From: Massospora cicadina
Lineage: Eukaryota > Entomophthoromycota > Entomophthoromycetes > Entomophthorales > Entomophthoraceae
DNA: 64,000 bases
Reading direction: 5' to 3'
NCBI GenBank assembly: GCA_022478985.1
Contig: JAKSZP010009240.1
Span: forward strand, 1 to 64,000
Part shown: in pieces, positions 11,046 to 22,560 of the stretch
Layout of the letters: every line of letters begins with the position of its first letter
How positions within the stretch are numbered: the stretch's first letter is position 1
Notes under the pieces: model-generated
Told to the model about the DNA's origin: nothing
Database searches by the model: none
Seen by the model: the letters and a program-made list of their open reading frames with translations, nothing else
Program-made: the position numbers and the translations under genes

Positions 11046-14000
11046 CCGTCTTCTATTAATAGACCTTCCACTACAGCTCATAAATTTTGGGCTTGCAATC
11101 CTATAATGGGCGAAGAAAGTTCCAGTAAATGACAATATGACCTCATTGCTTTACCAAATCCGCTCTGTTGCAATGCTGCTGTTGGGAGCAGTGATATGTG
11201 CCCTGACGATGAAGGGTTGATAGGTAATTGTGACATGGGTGTTCTCCCAATAAAGATAATTTTAATTTAACAGATGTTGTATTTCTAGTCCAAATGCAGA
11301 TGGTGATATTAGCCAACCACGAGCATCAAACTACCTCACAATTATCTTTCTTGAAAAGATGACCCCAGATGAAGTGAAAGGATGACTCACACTACTTGGG
11401 GTGCAATTTAAGGCTTACCCTAAGAACTATGTAAAGGATGCAAGAAATAATGAAATTGGTTTATAACTTAATAAAGACACTCTGAGCTGTTTTAGCAGAG
11501 CTCTTGAGGAGTTTAAAAAATTTGCGTTGACTATGAGACGCTTTGAAGTCAGTTGTTAGTTGCTGTCACTCCTGTGGGTACCAGATTGCAGGCATGGATT
11601 GTCTTGAAAACCCTTTAAAAGGAATGACAACCATTGTGGAGTACATTCAAAAGTATTGTATCTTATAACAGGTAAAGTCAGATTATGGAATAAAAGCGCT
11701 TATCTCTGTTCAGGGCTAGGAGCATTCTAAACAATTTGATCCAACACTACCTCATAATACTGACCTTGAAAGAGTTTCCTAAAATCACTAAAAATCTGAC
11801 CATGAAAATAATGGCTGATTAGCAGGGGCCTTCCTTCCAAACTAAGAGAACCTGCCACGAGTAATTGGATACCAGGGTCACTTAAAAAGGATCTTGTTAC
11901 TATTGTCATGATACTGGGCATATGGCGATGCATTGACGTAAAAGGGAAGTTTTATGTTGTTTCCTCTGAAATAATAAATGAAACTCAGTCCAGTCCTGTT
12001 TTATCATGACCTTAAGTATAGAGAGAAAGATTACATACTGAGGCCTTACTTGATAGTGAAATTACCAAACATTATATTTATATAGTTGGTAAAACTTTTG
12101 GGAGTCGCCATTGATACTGAGGCGCTTACTGAGACTGAAGAATGAGAAGCAGTAAGTTACATACTGTTGTGCCCATCCCATAGGTTTGAATTTTGGTTAC
12201 CTAAGAACTGAGGTTAAATTTCGCGTTATAAAGAGAACGCCTAAGCCTGTATACTTGTCTTCCCTTATTTAAGTCATGTGGTACCTAAATACAATTATGG
12301 CTGGAACACAATTTACATTTAAGGCGGGTAGTAAAACGTGAAAAATGGGCGCTAGAAACGGTAGGACTCTGAGGTTGTCTGTGGTGGAGATTCTTGAACC
12401 CTGATTAAAGCCCTGATTAAAGCCCTGTAGAAGGGTTATCCAAGAATATCTTCAAGCTTTTCTATTAGCTTTAAAAAGTAAGAGGCGAAATAACTTCCAG
12501 ACCATGAATCTTTTGATAAAGCAATTTATCTAATAGAAGGTAAGAAGCCTACTTATGGGACAATATTTATTTGCAATCAACAGAAACAAGTGACGTTGAA
12601 TGTAAATTAATACAAAAAGTTGGTAAGAGGGTTTTTAAAGGTTTTGTATTTATTTTGTTCATCGCTACCCTTATTTTTGAGCAAAAATGGTATGTGGCTG
12701 CGTTACTGTGTAAGCTATTATATATGATATCATTATAAGAGCCAGTATTCTTTGCCAAACTAACTAAATGAGTTGATATCTTCTTATGGCCGTTATCATT
12801 TTAAGGTAATCTTGCAGTAAGAAATTAACCAAATTTATATCAAGTAAAGTTATTAAGAGAATGGTCATCTTGAATTAGTTTGGGATGTTTAGATACCTCA
12901 TTACCCCATTTGGCCAATGCAACTCTTTGCACATTCCAGCAGATGATCAATATGGTTCTGTTCAGTTAAATAGAACACTTCTGTGTAGTAATATAAATGC
13001 TATTCAAGTATACAGAGATTCATTTTAAAAAAAACTTCATCATCTGAAATTATTCCCTAAAAATTTTGTAATTTAACCTTCACATTGAGCTATCAAAGTG
13101 CAAGCTTGTGCAAGTGGAGATTGAGTTTCTGGTGTAAGTTGTAGGCCAATATAAATTCATAATGGCGCCAATCAGGTGTATATTATCACGTCTTCCTACC
13201 CCGCTATTCAGAAGGACGTTTAAAGTTTATTAGACTGGGCAAATTTATGTTGAATTTTCATCAAAGACTTTTTCTCAAATGCATTACCCTTGAACAGGAT
13301 CAAATTAAAAATTTTCAGTTTAAATAATATCAGGTGGCATAAATCTTTTTCTGAATCAAAGGCTGCATTTATTTCTTCATCAGTATTGGCCATGTCCAAC
13401 TATGGTAAAGACTTCATGGTTGAGACAGATGCTTAAAGATACGCTCTTGAAGGCCTTCTTCAGGAGGTAGATGATAGCACGCTAAACTCTTGTAGACTAA
13501 TATTCTAAGAAGTTTATCACAACTAAATGTTGCTACCTCATATATAACATAGAGATGCTGGAGATTGTTCAGATAGTAACATACTGGTAGTAGTACTTGC
13601 GTGGGGCAAAGCACCTCATGAAGAGCAGGATTAATCATAAGAGCTTGATTTAATTCTTTACTCTGCATTGACTGAATCAGCTCCAAGACAGATAGGCCCT
13701 CTCTTTGGAAGATTATATCTGTATATTTGGCTACAAACTTAGAATTGTAATGCGATCCCAGATGCCACTAGATGAAGACCATATCTAGTGCCAGATAGAG
13801 GGAAATACATAGTATAGTTTACAAGTGTAAAATGAATTCACAGAAACTAATGGTTCAGCTTAATAAACTCAGTCTGAGGGTTAATAGTAAATGTTCTTCA
13901 AAGCTCATAATTAAATCTTTTTAAAGGTGTAAGGACTACTTAAGCCATAAATTTTCTAGTTGATGGTACTAAAAGGGATATTATCTGAAAGGACCATGAT

Positions 14001-14928
14001 TTGTTGAGAACGGTGTTTATATGTGCCTAAGGGCTTCAAAAAGAAGAAAGCATGCACAAATACCATGACTCAAGCATGGCGGGGAAACTGAACGGAAAAT
14101 GAGGGTGAAACTTACTCAGAGTACATATCAATGGCCTGAGTTGTTCTGCAATGTAATAAAGTACATGGCCAGTTGCTTAAACTGTGGACAACCAAATACC
14201 ATGAGAGTACACCTGGATAGCCAGTTAGAAACATAAAGATCCCTCAGAAGTCTTGAGAGTTAGTTTACTCTGAACTTCATAGTGGATTTTCCTAAATTGA
14301 AAGGATACAATGTGTTTCCAGTGGTAATTGCACAGTTTACAAATATGTCTCACTTCATTATAACTACCACTAACGTCATGGTCAAGGAGACAACCTGATT
14401 ATATATCAATAATATCCCTACATTATGAAATACTGGAAGGAGGTGATTTTGGATAAGGCCCCCAGTTAACTTACCACTTCTGGAAAAAGGCTGTGTCTGA
14501 AATTGGAATCAAGAAAAGTCCATATATCTCTTATCTCCTTCAAACAAAAAGTACAAAATGGAGTAGGTATATCAGGTGATAGAGCTGGACTTAAGATGCT
14601 ATTCAAAAGCTGATATATAAATGGGTTGAGTTGCTATAATTGATTCTATTCCATTATAACAACATTTAACATGCTTTATTGTAGTGTCAACACCTAAGGA
14701 TATCTATTACCGTGACATAAATTGACAGTAGTCTTAACTACTGAAATAGAAAACTTTTTTGAAAAGAAACTTCATAAAAGAACTTAGCAGACTCATCATA
14801 ATCCAAATTAAGTTCTTAATATCAATTGCATTCCTAGAATATTATTCCATTTTTTAAACTCTTACCTTATAAATCTTGGACCAACTCCCCATTGTAGTGC
14901 AGCGCCATATCTCTTGGCCAAGCATCAA
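11046..14928 (+). pseudogene. Element A gag-pol relic
   Basis: Broken by many stops and frameshifts. A gag-like patch lies at about 11350-11560 (MTPDEVKG, then YPKNYVKDARNNEIGL). An RT patch at about 12880-12960 reads FRYLITPFGQCNS, matching the gypsy RT motif YLVMPFG. An RNase H start at about 13380-13460 reads YGKDFMVETDA then YALEGLLQ, which keeps the first catalytic Asp. An integrase patch at about 14280-14420 has FPKLKGYNVFPVV and FTNMSHFIT, and a weak zinc-finger patch precedes it. A possible protease site near 12100 reads AIDTEA instead of DTGA, and this is uncertain. No functional enzyme can be made from it. Confidence 0.6.
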
Positions 14929-15239
14929 TGAGTTTTTAAAACTCTAAAAGTTTAGATCTGATAGCACAGATGAAATTTTGATGACTTTTTGGTGTGTTTA
15001 TCTCCATCTGTCCTGAGCTGATTCCCCTGGTTTTCAATATAAGTTTTCACAATTTCAAGAAAGCCCATTTTAAAAATTCTAAGGTTTTAATTTTTCCTTG
15101 TGCGAGTGCTTTTTATTTCAATAAAAGCGCTTTGGTCTTACCTTGGATTTTTTTTCTTAGTGGCTCTGCCAAAGACCCCCTCTACTTTAGGCTTCTGTAG
15201 TGGATGACCTTCCACCATGCAAGGCTGATGCAGCAGACA
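14929..15239 (+). repeat. Element B first LTR
   Basis: Aligns along its length with 24764-25075. Shared blocks include AAAAGTTTAGATCTGATA, CCATCTGTCC and GATGCAGCAGACA. Divergence is substantial, so B is old, though younger than A. Confidence 0.65.
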
Positions 15240-15648
15240 CCTTCTGTTACATTATTTCAAGATCTTACTTTTAGCTGCTCCGCCAAGTAACAATGTCCTG
15301 AAAGTTCCAACTTCCAAGATGTCTGCCGTGCTCCTACCTCTCACCTTGCCCTATGTCAGGCGCATGCACCAATAAGGCCATTCCACGAATAGTGTTCTGC
15401 ATCACATACCTCCCAGTTGAAACTCCCGTTTTATCAACCATGGCTGTGCCATCCACATGTAGCTCATAATACATTAAGCTTATTGTTGTTACCTCTTTGA
15501 GAGTGGTTTTGTTTTCCGCTGTAATATTATCTTCAACAGTGTTTTCTGTTTTCTTTATGACCAGACATATAGTGTCATTTTGTGTCCCTGCCGCGCCTTG
15601 CCTGAAGCGCCTGCCATCTCCATATGCCTAGCCATTGCCTGCCAATGC
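15240..15648. other. Element B internal DNA, first part
   Basis: Relatively GC-rich non-coding sequence between the B LTR and the C LTR. No open frame or motif was recognised. The last five bases, AATGC (15644-15648), form the left target duplication of element C. Confidence 0.5.
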
Positions 15649-16498
15649 TGTCAGGAGAGTGTCTATAACTCTCCTTTTTCTCAGCGTGGAGGTGCTCGGT
15701 GCACAGAGCCAACACATGGAAACTAGCCGTTAAAACCAAAGTTACTAGAGCCCAGCAGAGGAGGCTGGAGCAATAATAACTTATAGGAAAAATTGCGATA
15801 CAAAAAAAATCCCACTAAAACCAATGTGATGCATTAAAGGGAAAATGGTAAGTGTCCCAGGATGGAGGGAACCTGGGCAAACCAACGGTGCATGAGGGGA
15901 TAACCAGATCATCTGTAAAACAGTTTGGTGGATGTAGTGCAAGACCTCCTTGAAGGGGTCCGCACACAGGATTGTTCAGAATAGCATTATAAAAAAAGGG
16001 TAAAAAGGGGAAATTTTTTATTTGGGAAGTTGACCAACAAGGAATGTTGGTTGGGAAAATATATTAAAACTCAGATGGGGGAATAAGGGGTTTGCTGCAG
16101 TGGGCCCAAGCATCAACCCACCAATAGGCCAATGCTACCATCTGAATTGGTCAAATATACTGAAACTGACTTCACTCAAGTGATTAATTAAAGTTGGATT
16201 TGACCCAAACGCATTATTTTGTAAATGGAATAGGTTTTGAAACCACGTTACTTGACAAGTTGAATGGAACCATCCGCGTTAATTCAATAGAACATCCGTT
16301 TTAACACCAGGTCTGATGTAAGGGGCTGGGCATTTGGCACCCCATTAGTACCAACCTGGGCATATTTTTCTCATAACCAGCGTTGGTCTAGGGTATGCCT
16401 AAGGTCATGGAGGGCCTATAATTCCACCTTCTGGGCCTCCTGGCGCCCAGCCTTGTCCTTGGGGTTAGTCCCCACTATGATGTCATGTGACCATGACA
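15649..16498 (-). repeat. Element C 3' LTR
   Basis: Aligns end to end with 23757-24606. The two LTRs share inner landmarks such as AGAGCCCAGCAGAGGA and AATAATAACTTATAGG. The perfect TGTC...GACA ends and adjacent polypurine tract define it as the 3' LTR of the minus-strand element. Confidence 0.88.
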
Positions 16499-16521
16499 TT
16501 ACCCTCTCCTTTCAACAGGGC

Positions 16522-16920
16522 TCAACCCCCCCTCAAGGGGCTTGCACAAGGGAAAAGTTCTTGTGGGCAGGGTAACTTCATGGTGGCAACGGTCGGTTTG
16601 GGTTGAGATCTAGCAGCCTGAGGGAAACGCTTGTGGAAGACTTCAATCAGATCTTGGGCATGCACACAGTCGCGCGCTGGAACCCAACTGTTATCTGCAG
16701 CGTTAAAGCCCTTCCAGGATACCAGGTACTCCAGTCTTCTTTTAACACGGCGGGAGGCAACTATTTCTTCCACCTCCCACTCTGGTTCCCCAACCACGAG
16801 ATAGGCCTCAGGAGTCTCTGGTGGGGGGCCCTTGAACAATGTCAGTCTGCTCTCATGAAACACAGAGAAGATCCAAAAAGAGGGTGGAAGATCCAGCTAG
16901 TATGAGGCATGACCCACCTT
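16522..16920 (-). pseudogene. Element C chromodomain at the pol C-terminus
   Basis: The minus-strand frame 16522-16863 encodes EWEVEEIVASRRVKRRLEYL, then VSWKGFNAADNSWVPARD and a helix ending at DLIEVFHKRFPQA. This is the chromodomain signature: a beta strand with E-V-E-I, the Y-L-V-W-K-G core, the N-S-W-P motif and a C-terminal helix. In chromoviruses this domain sits at the end of integrase and binds methylated histone H3 to steer integration into heterochromatin. The domain itself reads without a stop. The link to the integrase frame upstream (16897-17142) is frameshifted. Confidence 0.82.
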
Positions 16921-17929
16921 TCTAACCACGCGGTAGGGCCCAATCCTCTTTGGTCCCAGATTCTTACATGGCTGCTTGATAGGGATGTTACAAGCATCAA
17001 GCATCACGAGATCCCCTTCCTTGTACGCAGGACCCACTTGGCACTTCCCATCAGCGTTCTCCTTATACACTAGCATTGCCGCCTCCAAGCTTGTAGAAAC
17101 CCCCTGGTGTACCTTCTTGATTGTCTTGGCAAAGTCCACCACTGCTTCAACCTTAGACCCACAGCTGGCTCCATGTTAAAGGCGGGGTTAAAGTCATGGC
17201 TGGCGAAAAAGGGGGAACAACTGATCAAAGAATGAAACGTGTTGTTGTGACTAAATTGGGCCATAGAGAGGTGAGAGGCCCAATCTGAATGATCTGCGAT
17301 GGTGTACACCGCAAGAACTGCTCCAAGCACTGGTTAACTCGTTCAGTCTTCCCATCTGAAGGAGGGTGATAGGCAGTCAAATGGCAGGGGTGAATCTCAA
17401 GAGTCTTACGCAACTCTTCCCAAAAGACAAGGTAAATTGGGGTCCCTGGTCACTGATAATCTATTGGGGAACCCCATGGAGCGCAAACACATGCGTGATG
17501 AAGAGCCTGACCATCTCAGCCGCGGTTATTGTAGTTCTGTAAGGAATGAAGTAGGCAAACTTCATAAAACGGTTCACCACCATGATGACATTGTAACCAT
17601 CAGAGACAGGTAGTTCCACAATGAAATTCACTGATAGGGAAGTCCAGGGCCCTTCAGATTTCTGGACTGGTACCAACAACCATGCTAAAGGTTAAAGATT
17701 TGGTTTCATTTGGTTGCAGATCAAACACTCCTTACAATACCGCCCCACCTGAGCAGGCAAGCCCTTTCAATTGTATGTGCAGCATATTAACTCCAACGTC
17801 TTTGCTTTCCCAGGATGTCCAATGGTGAGTCCATCATGATGGTCCCAGATGATTTCCAGGAGAAGTGGGCCAGCAGGAACCCATAGGCGCCCCTGAAACC
17901 ACATTATCTCATCCTTCACGTTGTAGCCC
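16897..17929 (-). pseudogene. Element C integrase
   Basis: Minus-strand frames in order: a zinc-finger patch (complement of about 17700-17790) with YCKECLICNQMKP; the core start (17461-17679) with GPWTSLSVNFIVELP, where the first catalytic Asp appears as Asn (SVNF for SxDF), and GYNVIMVVNRFMKFAYFIP; the core end (17225-17413) with TAYHPPSDGKTERVNQ holding the catalytic Glu; and the C-terminal GPY module (16897-17142) with GDLVMLDACNI and KRIGPYRVVRKVG. These inserted cDNA into the genome. Frame changes between segments and the D-to-N change indicate loss of function. Confidence 0.8.
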
Positions 17930-18450
17930 CTAAAAGAGATCATCTTGATTTAATGCGCACTTAGCAAGTAATGTAGTATATTTGGCTGCTAGCGACTGAG
18001 AAAGGACTACCTTCCTGAGCATATTATATTCCTCTGCATTTTCCAGAGATGCAAGATCTGGCCCGATGGCCAGGGAAGAGGGTAGTTGATACAGAAGTTT
18101 ACTTGGAAAAAGCATCACCTGTGTGTTGTAAACTTCTACCTCCTTGGGATTGGGCGCTAAAGAAGGGTTGCGGCTCAAAGCATCCGCCAAACCATTATCC
18201 TTGCCCTTGGTGAACTCATATGTGAATGCAAATTGGGCAAGGGTCTCATGCCAATGGGTCTGCCTTGGGGTTAGGACATGAGAAGTGCGGTAGTACAGCA
18301 AGGCACGGTGGTCTGTACATACCTGGAAAGGTTGTGATGAGCCATGCAAGTGGTGAAGCCAATAAGTCAGCGCCTCAACCACTGACAATAACTCCTTATC
18401 ATAAATGACATAATTCAACTCTGGCAAAGACATTTTCCTAGAAAAATATC
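17930..18450 (-). pseudogene. Element C RNase H, downstream half
   Basis: The minus-strand frame reads FSRKMSLPELNYVIYDKELL, then a connection to VCTDHRALLYY and GKDNGLADALSRNPS. These are the typical gypsy RNase H motifs: the catalytic Glu in the DKELL region, an Asp in TDHRAL and the Asp of ADALSR. The first half lies beyond 21461. Element D entered inside the codons for the G-Y-F-S-R-K segment. Without D and one copy of its target duplication the frame continues unbroken, so the insertion came after this part was last intact. Confidence 0.82.
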
Positions 18451-18933
18451 TGTTGGGCTGCCAGGGAGGAATCATTGGTGGCACGATCATCTGAAGGCCA
18501 GGCTTCAAAGTTAACAGCCTTGGACAAGATGGCTTTCATAAAGTTAAGTAAAAAAATAAGAGAATAGGTGAGAAGTAGTTTATTTATAATAATTTAGCAT
18601 TATTTATAGTGCTTTAAAATATAAGGATAGGAATAGGGATTATAAGGATAGGATTAGGGATATTTAAGGGTATTGTCATAGAACCTGTAGGAAAGTCCCA
18701 ATACTAGGATAAGTGGGAATAGATAAAGAGTGGATAGGGATTAGATAATGAATAGGAAAGGTATATTTTCCCAAAATCCAACATAATTTGGGCAAAGCCT
18801 CAAATTTGGTAGTCTGGTTGAATTGAACTCTGTTCTTAAACTATTGGGCCATCTGCAAAATATGCCCTTTGGATAATTATATCGATTTTCCCCCTGGACA
18901 AGGCTTTCACCTAATCCAGGGAGAATCTCAACA
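18451..18933 (-). repeat. Element D 3' LTR
   Basis: Nearly identical along its length to 20972-21456, including the long block with GAAAGTCCCAATACTAGGAT and the block ending TTATATCGATTTTCCCCCTG. It abuts the polypurine tract on the minus strand. Confidence 0.9.
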
Positions 18934-19039
18934 ACGCCCTCCCCAAGCCTTGTCCTAGGGGAGTAAATTATGACCAGGGGGTTAAAGTAAATGAAGGGCT
19001 CAAGCTTGGGAGTGGACTAAGCCTCAGGCTTAATGCAGA

Positions 19040-19442
19040 TCAGGTTGGCGATGCTGGCAGTGTATAACAAGTCCACCCCAATATCATCCAGGGTAAAGAT
19101 ATAGACAATGGGGGCACTATGGATTGGGGCGATGTTAGGATCTTGCCAGTAGAATTCTTTGCCCCAATGGTTGATTGCAGCATGTTCTTGGAGGTAGGCC
19201 TTAGTGGTAAAGCCTTCAAATCGCTCTTTGAAGGTGGGTTCAAATTCCTCAATTCATGATCCACTGCTAGCCATGGTATCTAGTCTTTTGAGGGGGCTGG
19301 CTTCGAGGTTGAGGTGGAGTTCAAAGTGAATATCCTTGCTCTCGTGCATGTTCTCCTTGCTAACCCACTTCAGATGTGGTGCAAACGTGCCACAGAGCAC
19401 CTCATGGCAAAGCCCATCATGCCCAAAACAGACAAGCTGCAT
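19040..19442 (-). pseudogene. Element D internal coding scraps, downstream
   Basis: Two short minus-strand frames, 19254-19442 (CFGHDGLCHEVLCGTFAPHL...) and 19040-19264 (MDHELRNLNPPSKSDL...), overlap in different frames and look like one coding segment broken by a frameshift. I do not recognise a domain. The cysteine/histidine spacing of the first does not match a known knuckle. Confidence 0.35.
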
Positions 19443-19548
19443 CTCTAACTTGGGCAGCAGTTGGCAGGTTTTTTGGGATTGGCAATCATTTTTGTAAGGT
19501 CAGGCCCAATTTCTGGAGGGAAGCCATCAAAGTTGGAGAGTGATAGCG

Positions 19549-20310
19549 TTACAAAAAGGAGTTGTTGAGCTTCACTTTTTCTTGGCTCTTATTTTTGTTG
19601 GGGTCATCAATATCCAAATCTGAGGGCCAAGCCAGGTAATCCAGAGTTTTTTGCTTTAGAATCTGTGGCCTAATTTTGGGAGGGGCACCATCAAAGTTGG
19701 AAAGTGGAAAGATTTTTGGAAAGAGGTTATTGAGCTTCGCTTTTTTAGGACCTGTGTTTTCATAGGGATTAGTGTTCATCTTAATAATATCTGGTCCAAT
19801 TTTTGGAGGGGCGCCATCAAAGTCAGAAAGTGGAAGGATAGTTGGAAAGGAGTTAGTGAGCTTCATTTTTTCAGGACTCTCATTTTTAGTGGGATCAGCG
19901 CTATCCAAATCTGAGAGCTGAACCAGGTAAATTTGATACTTTAATTTAGTAATATCTGGTCCAATTTTTGGAGGGGCGCCATCAAAGTTGAAAAGTGGTG
20001 GACCATCTAGTACTAAAAAAAAGTCGAAAAGTGGTAGTGTTACAGGAAATGAGTCATCGAGTTTATTTTCAATGGTTAGAGGATAAGTTGCAGGCATTTT
20101 TCCTGGCGTTTGAAGTGCATTGTTGCACCTATTGCTTTTGGTGCTTCCCAAAAATTCCTGCAGCTTGCTGCCTGCATCAAATTCAGAAGCTAATTCTCGA
20201 CTTGTTGGCCTAACTTGATTGGTCCAATTGCTCAGATGATGCTTGTCCAAATTGATGTTTGGCACTTTTAATTCTAAATGCTCAATAAAATTTGTTCTGA
20301 TTTCTTTCAC
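19549..20310 (-). CDS. Element D repeat-protein ORF (253 codons), function unknown
   Basis: The longest frame of element D. From about residue 110 it consists of tandem units built on FDGAPPKIGPDI followed by a variable stretch, then SDLD..DP.KN.S.EK.KL.NSF. Three units are clear, at about residues 113-170, 170-212 and 212-253. A further decayed unit lies downstream at 19500-19550 (complement reads close to FDG.PPEIGPD). Units differ in length because the middle part is missing from one. The first 100 residues are hydrophilic and unrecognised. It is not RT, integrase, protease or a zinc-knuckle gag. It may be a structural protein of the non-autonomous element or a captured host exon. Whether it is translated is unknown. 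Confidence 0.5.
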   Translation of the reverse strand: MKEIRTNFIEHLELKVPNINLDKHHLSNWTNQVRPTSRELASEFDAGSKLQEFLGSTKSNRCNNALQTPGKMPATYPLTIENKLDDSFPVTLPLFDFFLVLDGPPLFNFDGAPPKIGPDITKLKYQIYLVQLSDLDSADPTKNESPEKMKLTNSFPTILPLSDFDGAPPKIGPDIIKMNTNPYENTGPKKAKLNNLFPKIFPLSNFDGAPPKIRPQILKQKTLDYLAWPSDLDIDDPNKNKSQEKVKLNNSFL

Positions 20311-20632
20311 TAAATCAGACTGGAAAATGATGACATTGCGGAGAATCAGGTTTTAGTCACCTAAATAAATGTTATTGTTAGTTTTAAAGTCATTTGTTGT
20401 TTTTAAATTCTGAGTATTCCATTTTGTTTGATCTTTGCTTTTTGACTGGAGTATAATCATCAATTTGGTCAGTTTTTTTATAATCCTTCACTTTAGTGAG
20501 AAATTTAAAGAGGTTCTCCTCATAATGTGAAGCCCATCCTATAGGCCAGTAGTCATTTCTCTATGTGATATTTTCCCAGGCTTCTTTTTGGTCAATGTCC
20601 CATTCTTTCTTAGTATATTTTGATTCCTATAT

Positions 20633-20863
20633 TTAATAAAGTATTGCCTTTTTCAATCTCTTCACTTTATGATGTTGGCTATATTGCTCTTTTTCATCTG
20701 TTTCAATTATTTCAGGCATATAAATTAAATTGAGTAAGGGCTTGAGTTGACCTGGTGTTTTGAAGCATACAGGATCTTCTCTTCTAGGACATGTAAAGCT
20801 CTTCTTGGTAAAATCATTTCCCATAGTTATTGCATCTCGGCCATTCCAGTGTAGGTATGCCAA
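20633..20863 (-). other. Element D upstream ORF, unknown
   Basis: A minus-strand frame of 76 codons near the 5' end of element D with YLHWNGRDAITMGNDF and CPRREDPVCF. It lies between the primer-binding site and the repeat ORF and could be an upstream exon or separate leader ORF. No family was recognised. Confidence 0.3.
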
Positions 20864-20971
20864 AAGGTCAGGGTCCAGAGAACCTACTGAGGATTGAAAC
20901 TCTTTTTATCCAAGGTTGAGGCTATATCCTCATGATGCAACTTGGAAGTGACCTGGCAGGGAGCACCATTT

Positions 20972-21456
20972 TGTTGGGCTGCCAGAGAGGAATCATTGGT
21001 GGCACAATCATCTGAAGGCTGGGCTTCAAAGTTAACAGCCTTGTATGAGATGGTTTTCATAAAGTTAAGTAAAATAAAATAAGAGATTAGGTGAGAAGTA
21101 GTTCATTTAAAAATAATTTAGCACTATTTATAGTGCTTCAAAATATAAGGATAGGAATAGGGATTAAAAGATAGGATAGTGATATTTAAGGGTAGTGTCA
21201 TGGGACCTGTAGGAAAGTCCCAATACTAGGATAAGTGGGAATAGATAAAGAGTGGATAGGGATTAGATAACAAATAGGAAAGGTGCGTTTTCCCAAAATC
21301 CAGCATAATTTGGGCAAAGCCTCAAATTCGGTATTCTGGTTTGAATTGAACTCTGTTCTCAAATTATTGGGCCATCTGCAAAACATGCCCTTTGGATAAT
21401 TATATCGATTTTCCCCCTGGACAAGGCTTTCACCTAATCCAGGGAGAGTCCCAACA
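20972..21456 (-). repeat. Element D 5' LTR
   Basis: Upstream LTR on the minus strand. The primer-site-like TGG-initiated sequence lies next to it at 20968-20955. It ends against the right-hand ATATC target duplication at 21457-21461. Confidence 0.9.
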
Positions 21457-21461
21457 ATATC

Positions 21462-22560
21462 CCATCGGATGCTCTAACCCATCTTTGCCTACTTTTAACA
21501 AGGCAGCTGCTATGGCGAAGTTGGAGGCATCAGTAGACACAATGAACTCTTTGAAAGCGGCAACATGGTGAAGGATGGTCGTGGACAACAGGGTGCACTT
21601 CACAGCTTGGAAAGCCTCCTCTAAAAGAGGGGACCACTGAAGCACTTTTGCACCACTAGCCCTATACAAGGGCGCTGCCAACTCAGAAAGCTTTGGCGTG
21701 AACTTCTTGAGGAACGTACATGTCCCCAAAAACTCCTCAATTTCTTGACCAAAGTTGGGGTGGCCCACTTATAATCGCCTTCTCCTTGTCTGGAGTTATC
21801 ATGTGTCCTTGGTCAAACATGACGTTGCCCAGAAAAGTGACCTGGGACTTTTCAGAATTCAACTTGATAATCTTCAGCGTAAGGCTGGCTGCCTTTAACC
21901 GCTCCACCACTTGCTGAAGGTGTACTGCATGGGACTCCTGATCAGGGGAAAACACCAGGATATCATTCATATAGGAAACCGCGCATACCCCTAACGAGTC
22001 CCCCAACGCTGCATCAATGCGGCGTTGAAAGATGGCAGGGGCATTCTTAAGCCCAAAGGGTATAACCTGAAACTGAAAAATCCCTTTTCTGGTACAGAAG
22101 GCGGTTAGCCACTATCATCCCTTTTTAATCCAAATCTGATTGAACGCATTGAGGCAAAATAGCTTGAAGAAGACCTTAGACTTCCCCACGTAGCTTGCAA
22201 TCTGAAAGTCCAAAGGATGGGACGTAGATCTGGTACAGTGACGTTGTTAAGGTTCCCATAGTCAACACATGGGCGCGGAGTACAATCAGACTTCTTAACA
22301 AAGAGAAGTGGAGATCATACAGGGGAGGTACGCTGAAAAATTGCACCTTTGGCTAACTGTTCCTTCACCCACACATTCAACGCCTCTTCCTCCCAAAAAG
22401 TCAATGGGTAAATGGGGTAAGATATATGTACCAGATCTACAGTGAGCTTGAAGTCACTATCAAACTCAGAGTGCTCAGGTAGTGCGTTAGCGGATTCTGC
22501 ATAAAAAGAGGATTTAAAACCCTCCAAGCAAGAAGGTATAGGAACTTCCATTTAGGTTTC
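21462..22560 (-). pseudogene. Element C reverse transcriptase and RNase H, upstream half
   Basis: Minus-strand frames: 22315-22551 holds the RT N-terminus (ALPEHSEFDSDFKLTVDL, then PLTFWEEEALNVWVKEQLAKGAI); about 22060-22310 holds SPLFFVKKSD and CVDYGNLN in shifted frames; 21737-22006 holds the palm motif as YMNDILVFS, where gypsy RTs normally have Y-x-D-D, so one catalytic Asp is Asn; 21430-21768 holds the thumb and connection (FLGTCTFLKKFTPKLSELAAPLY), the RNase H start with STDASNFAIAAALLK, and runs to the element D insertion point. RT copied the RNA to DNA and RNase H degraded the RNA strand. Frameshifts and the active-site change make it inactive. Confidence 0.83.

Larger units (their letters stand above)
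18451..21456 (-). mobile_element. Element D: non-autonomous LTR retrotransposon inside element C
   Basis: LTRs of 483 bp (18451-18933) and 485 bp (20972-21456) start TGTTGGG and end CAACA. They are flanked by a perfect 5-bp duplication, ATATC (18446-18450 and 21457-21461). On the minus strand a primer-site-like TGGTGCTCCCTGCC lies three bases inside the upstream LTR (complement of 20968-20955), and a polypurine tract GGCTTGGGGAGGGCG abuts the downstream LTR (18934-18948). The internal region is only 2038 bp and has no RT, integrase or protease. It carries one repeat-bearing ORF and scraps, so it must have used proteins from another element. LTR similarity is high, making it the youngest layer of the nest. 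Confidence 0.9.

Noticed and set aside
16603..18408. Plus-strand ORFs over element C (16603-16905, 16976-17179, 18226-18408)
   Set aside because: They are antisense shadows of the well-supported minus-strand chromodomain, integrase and RNase H.
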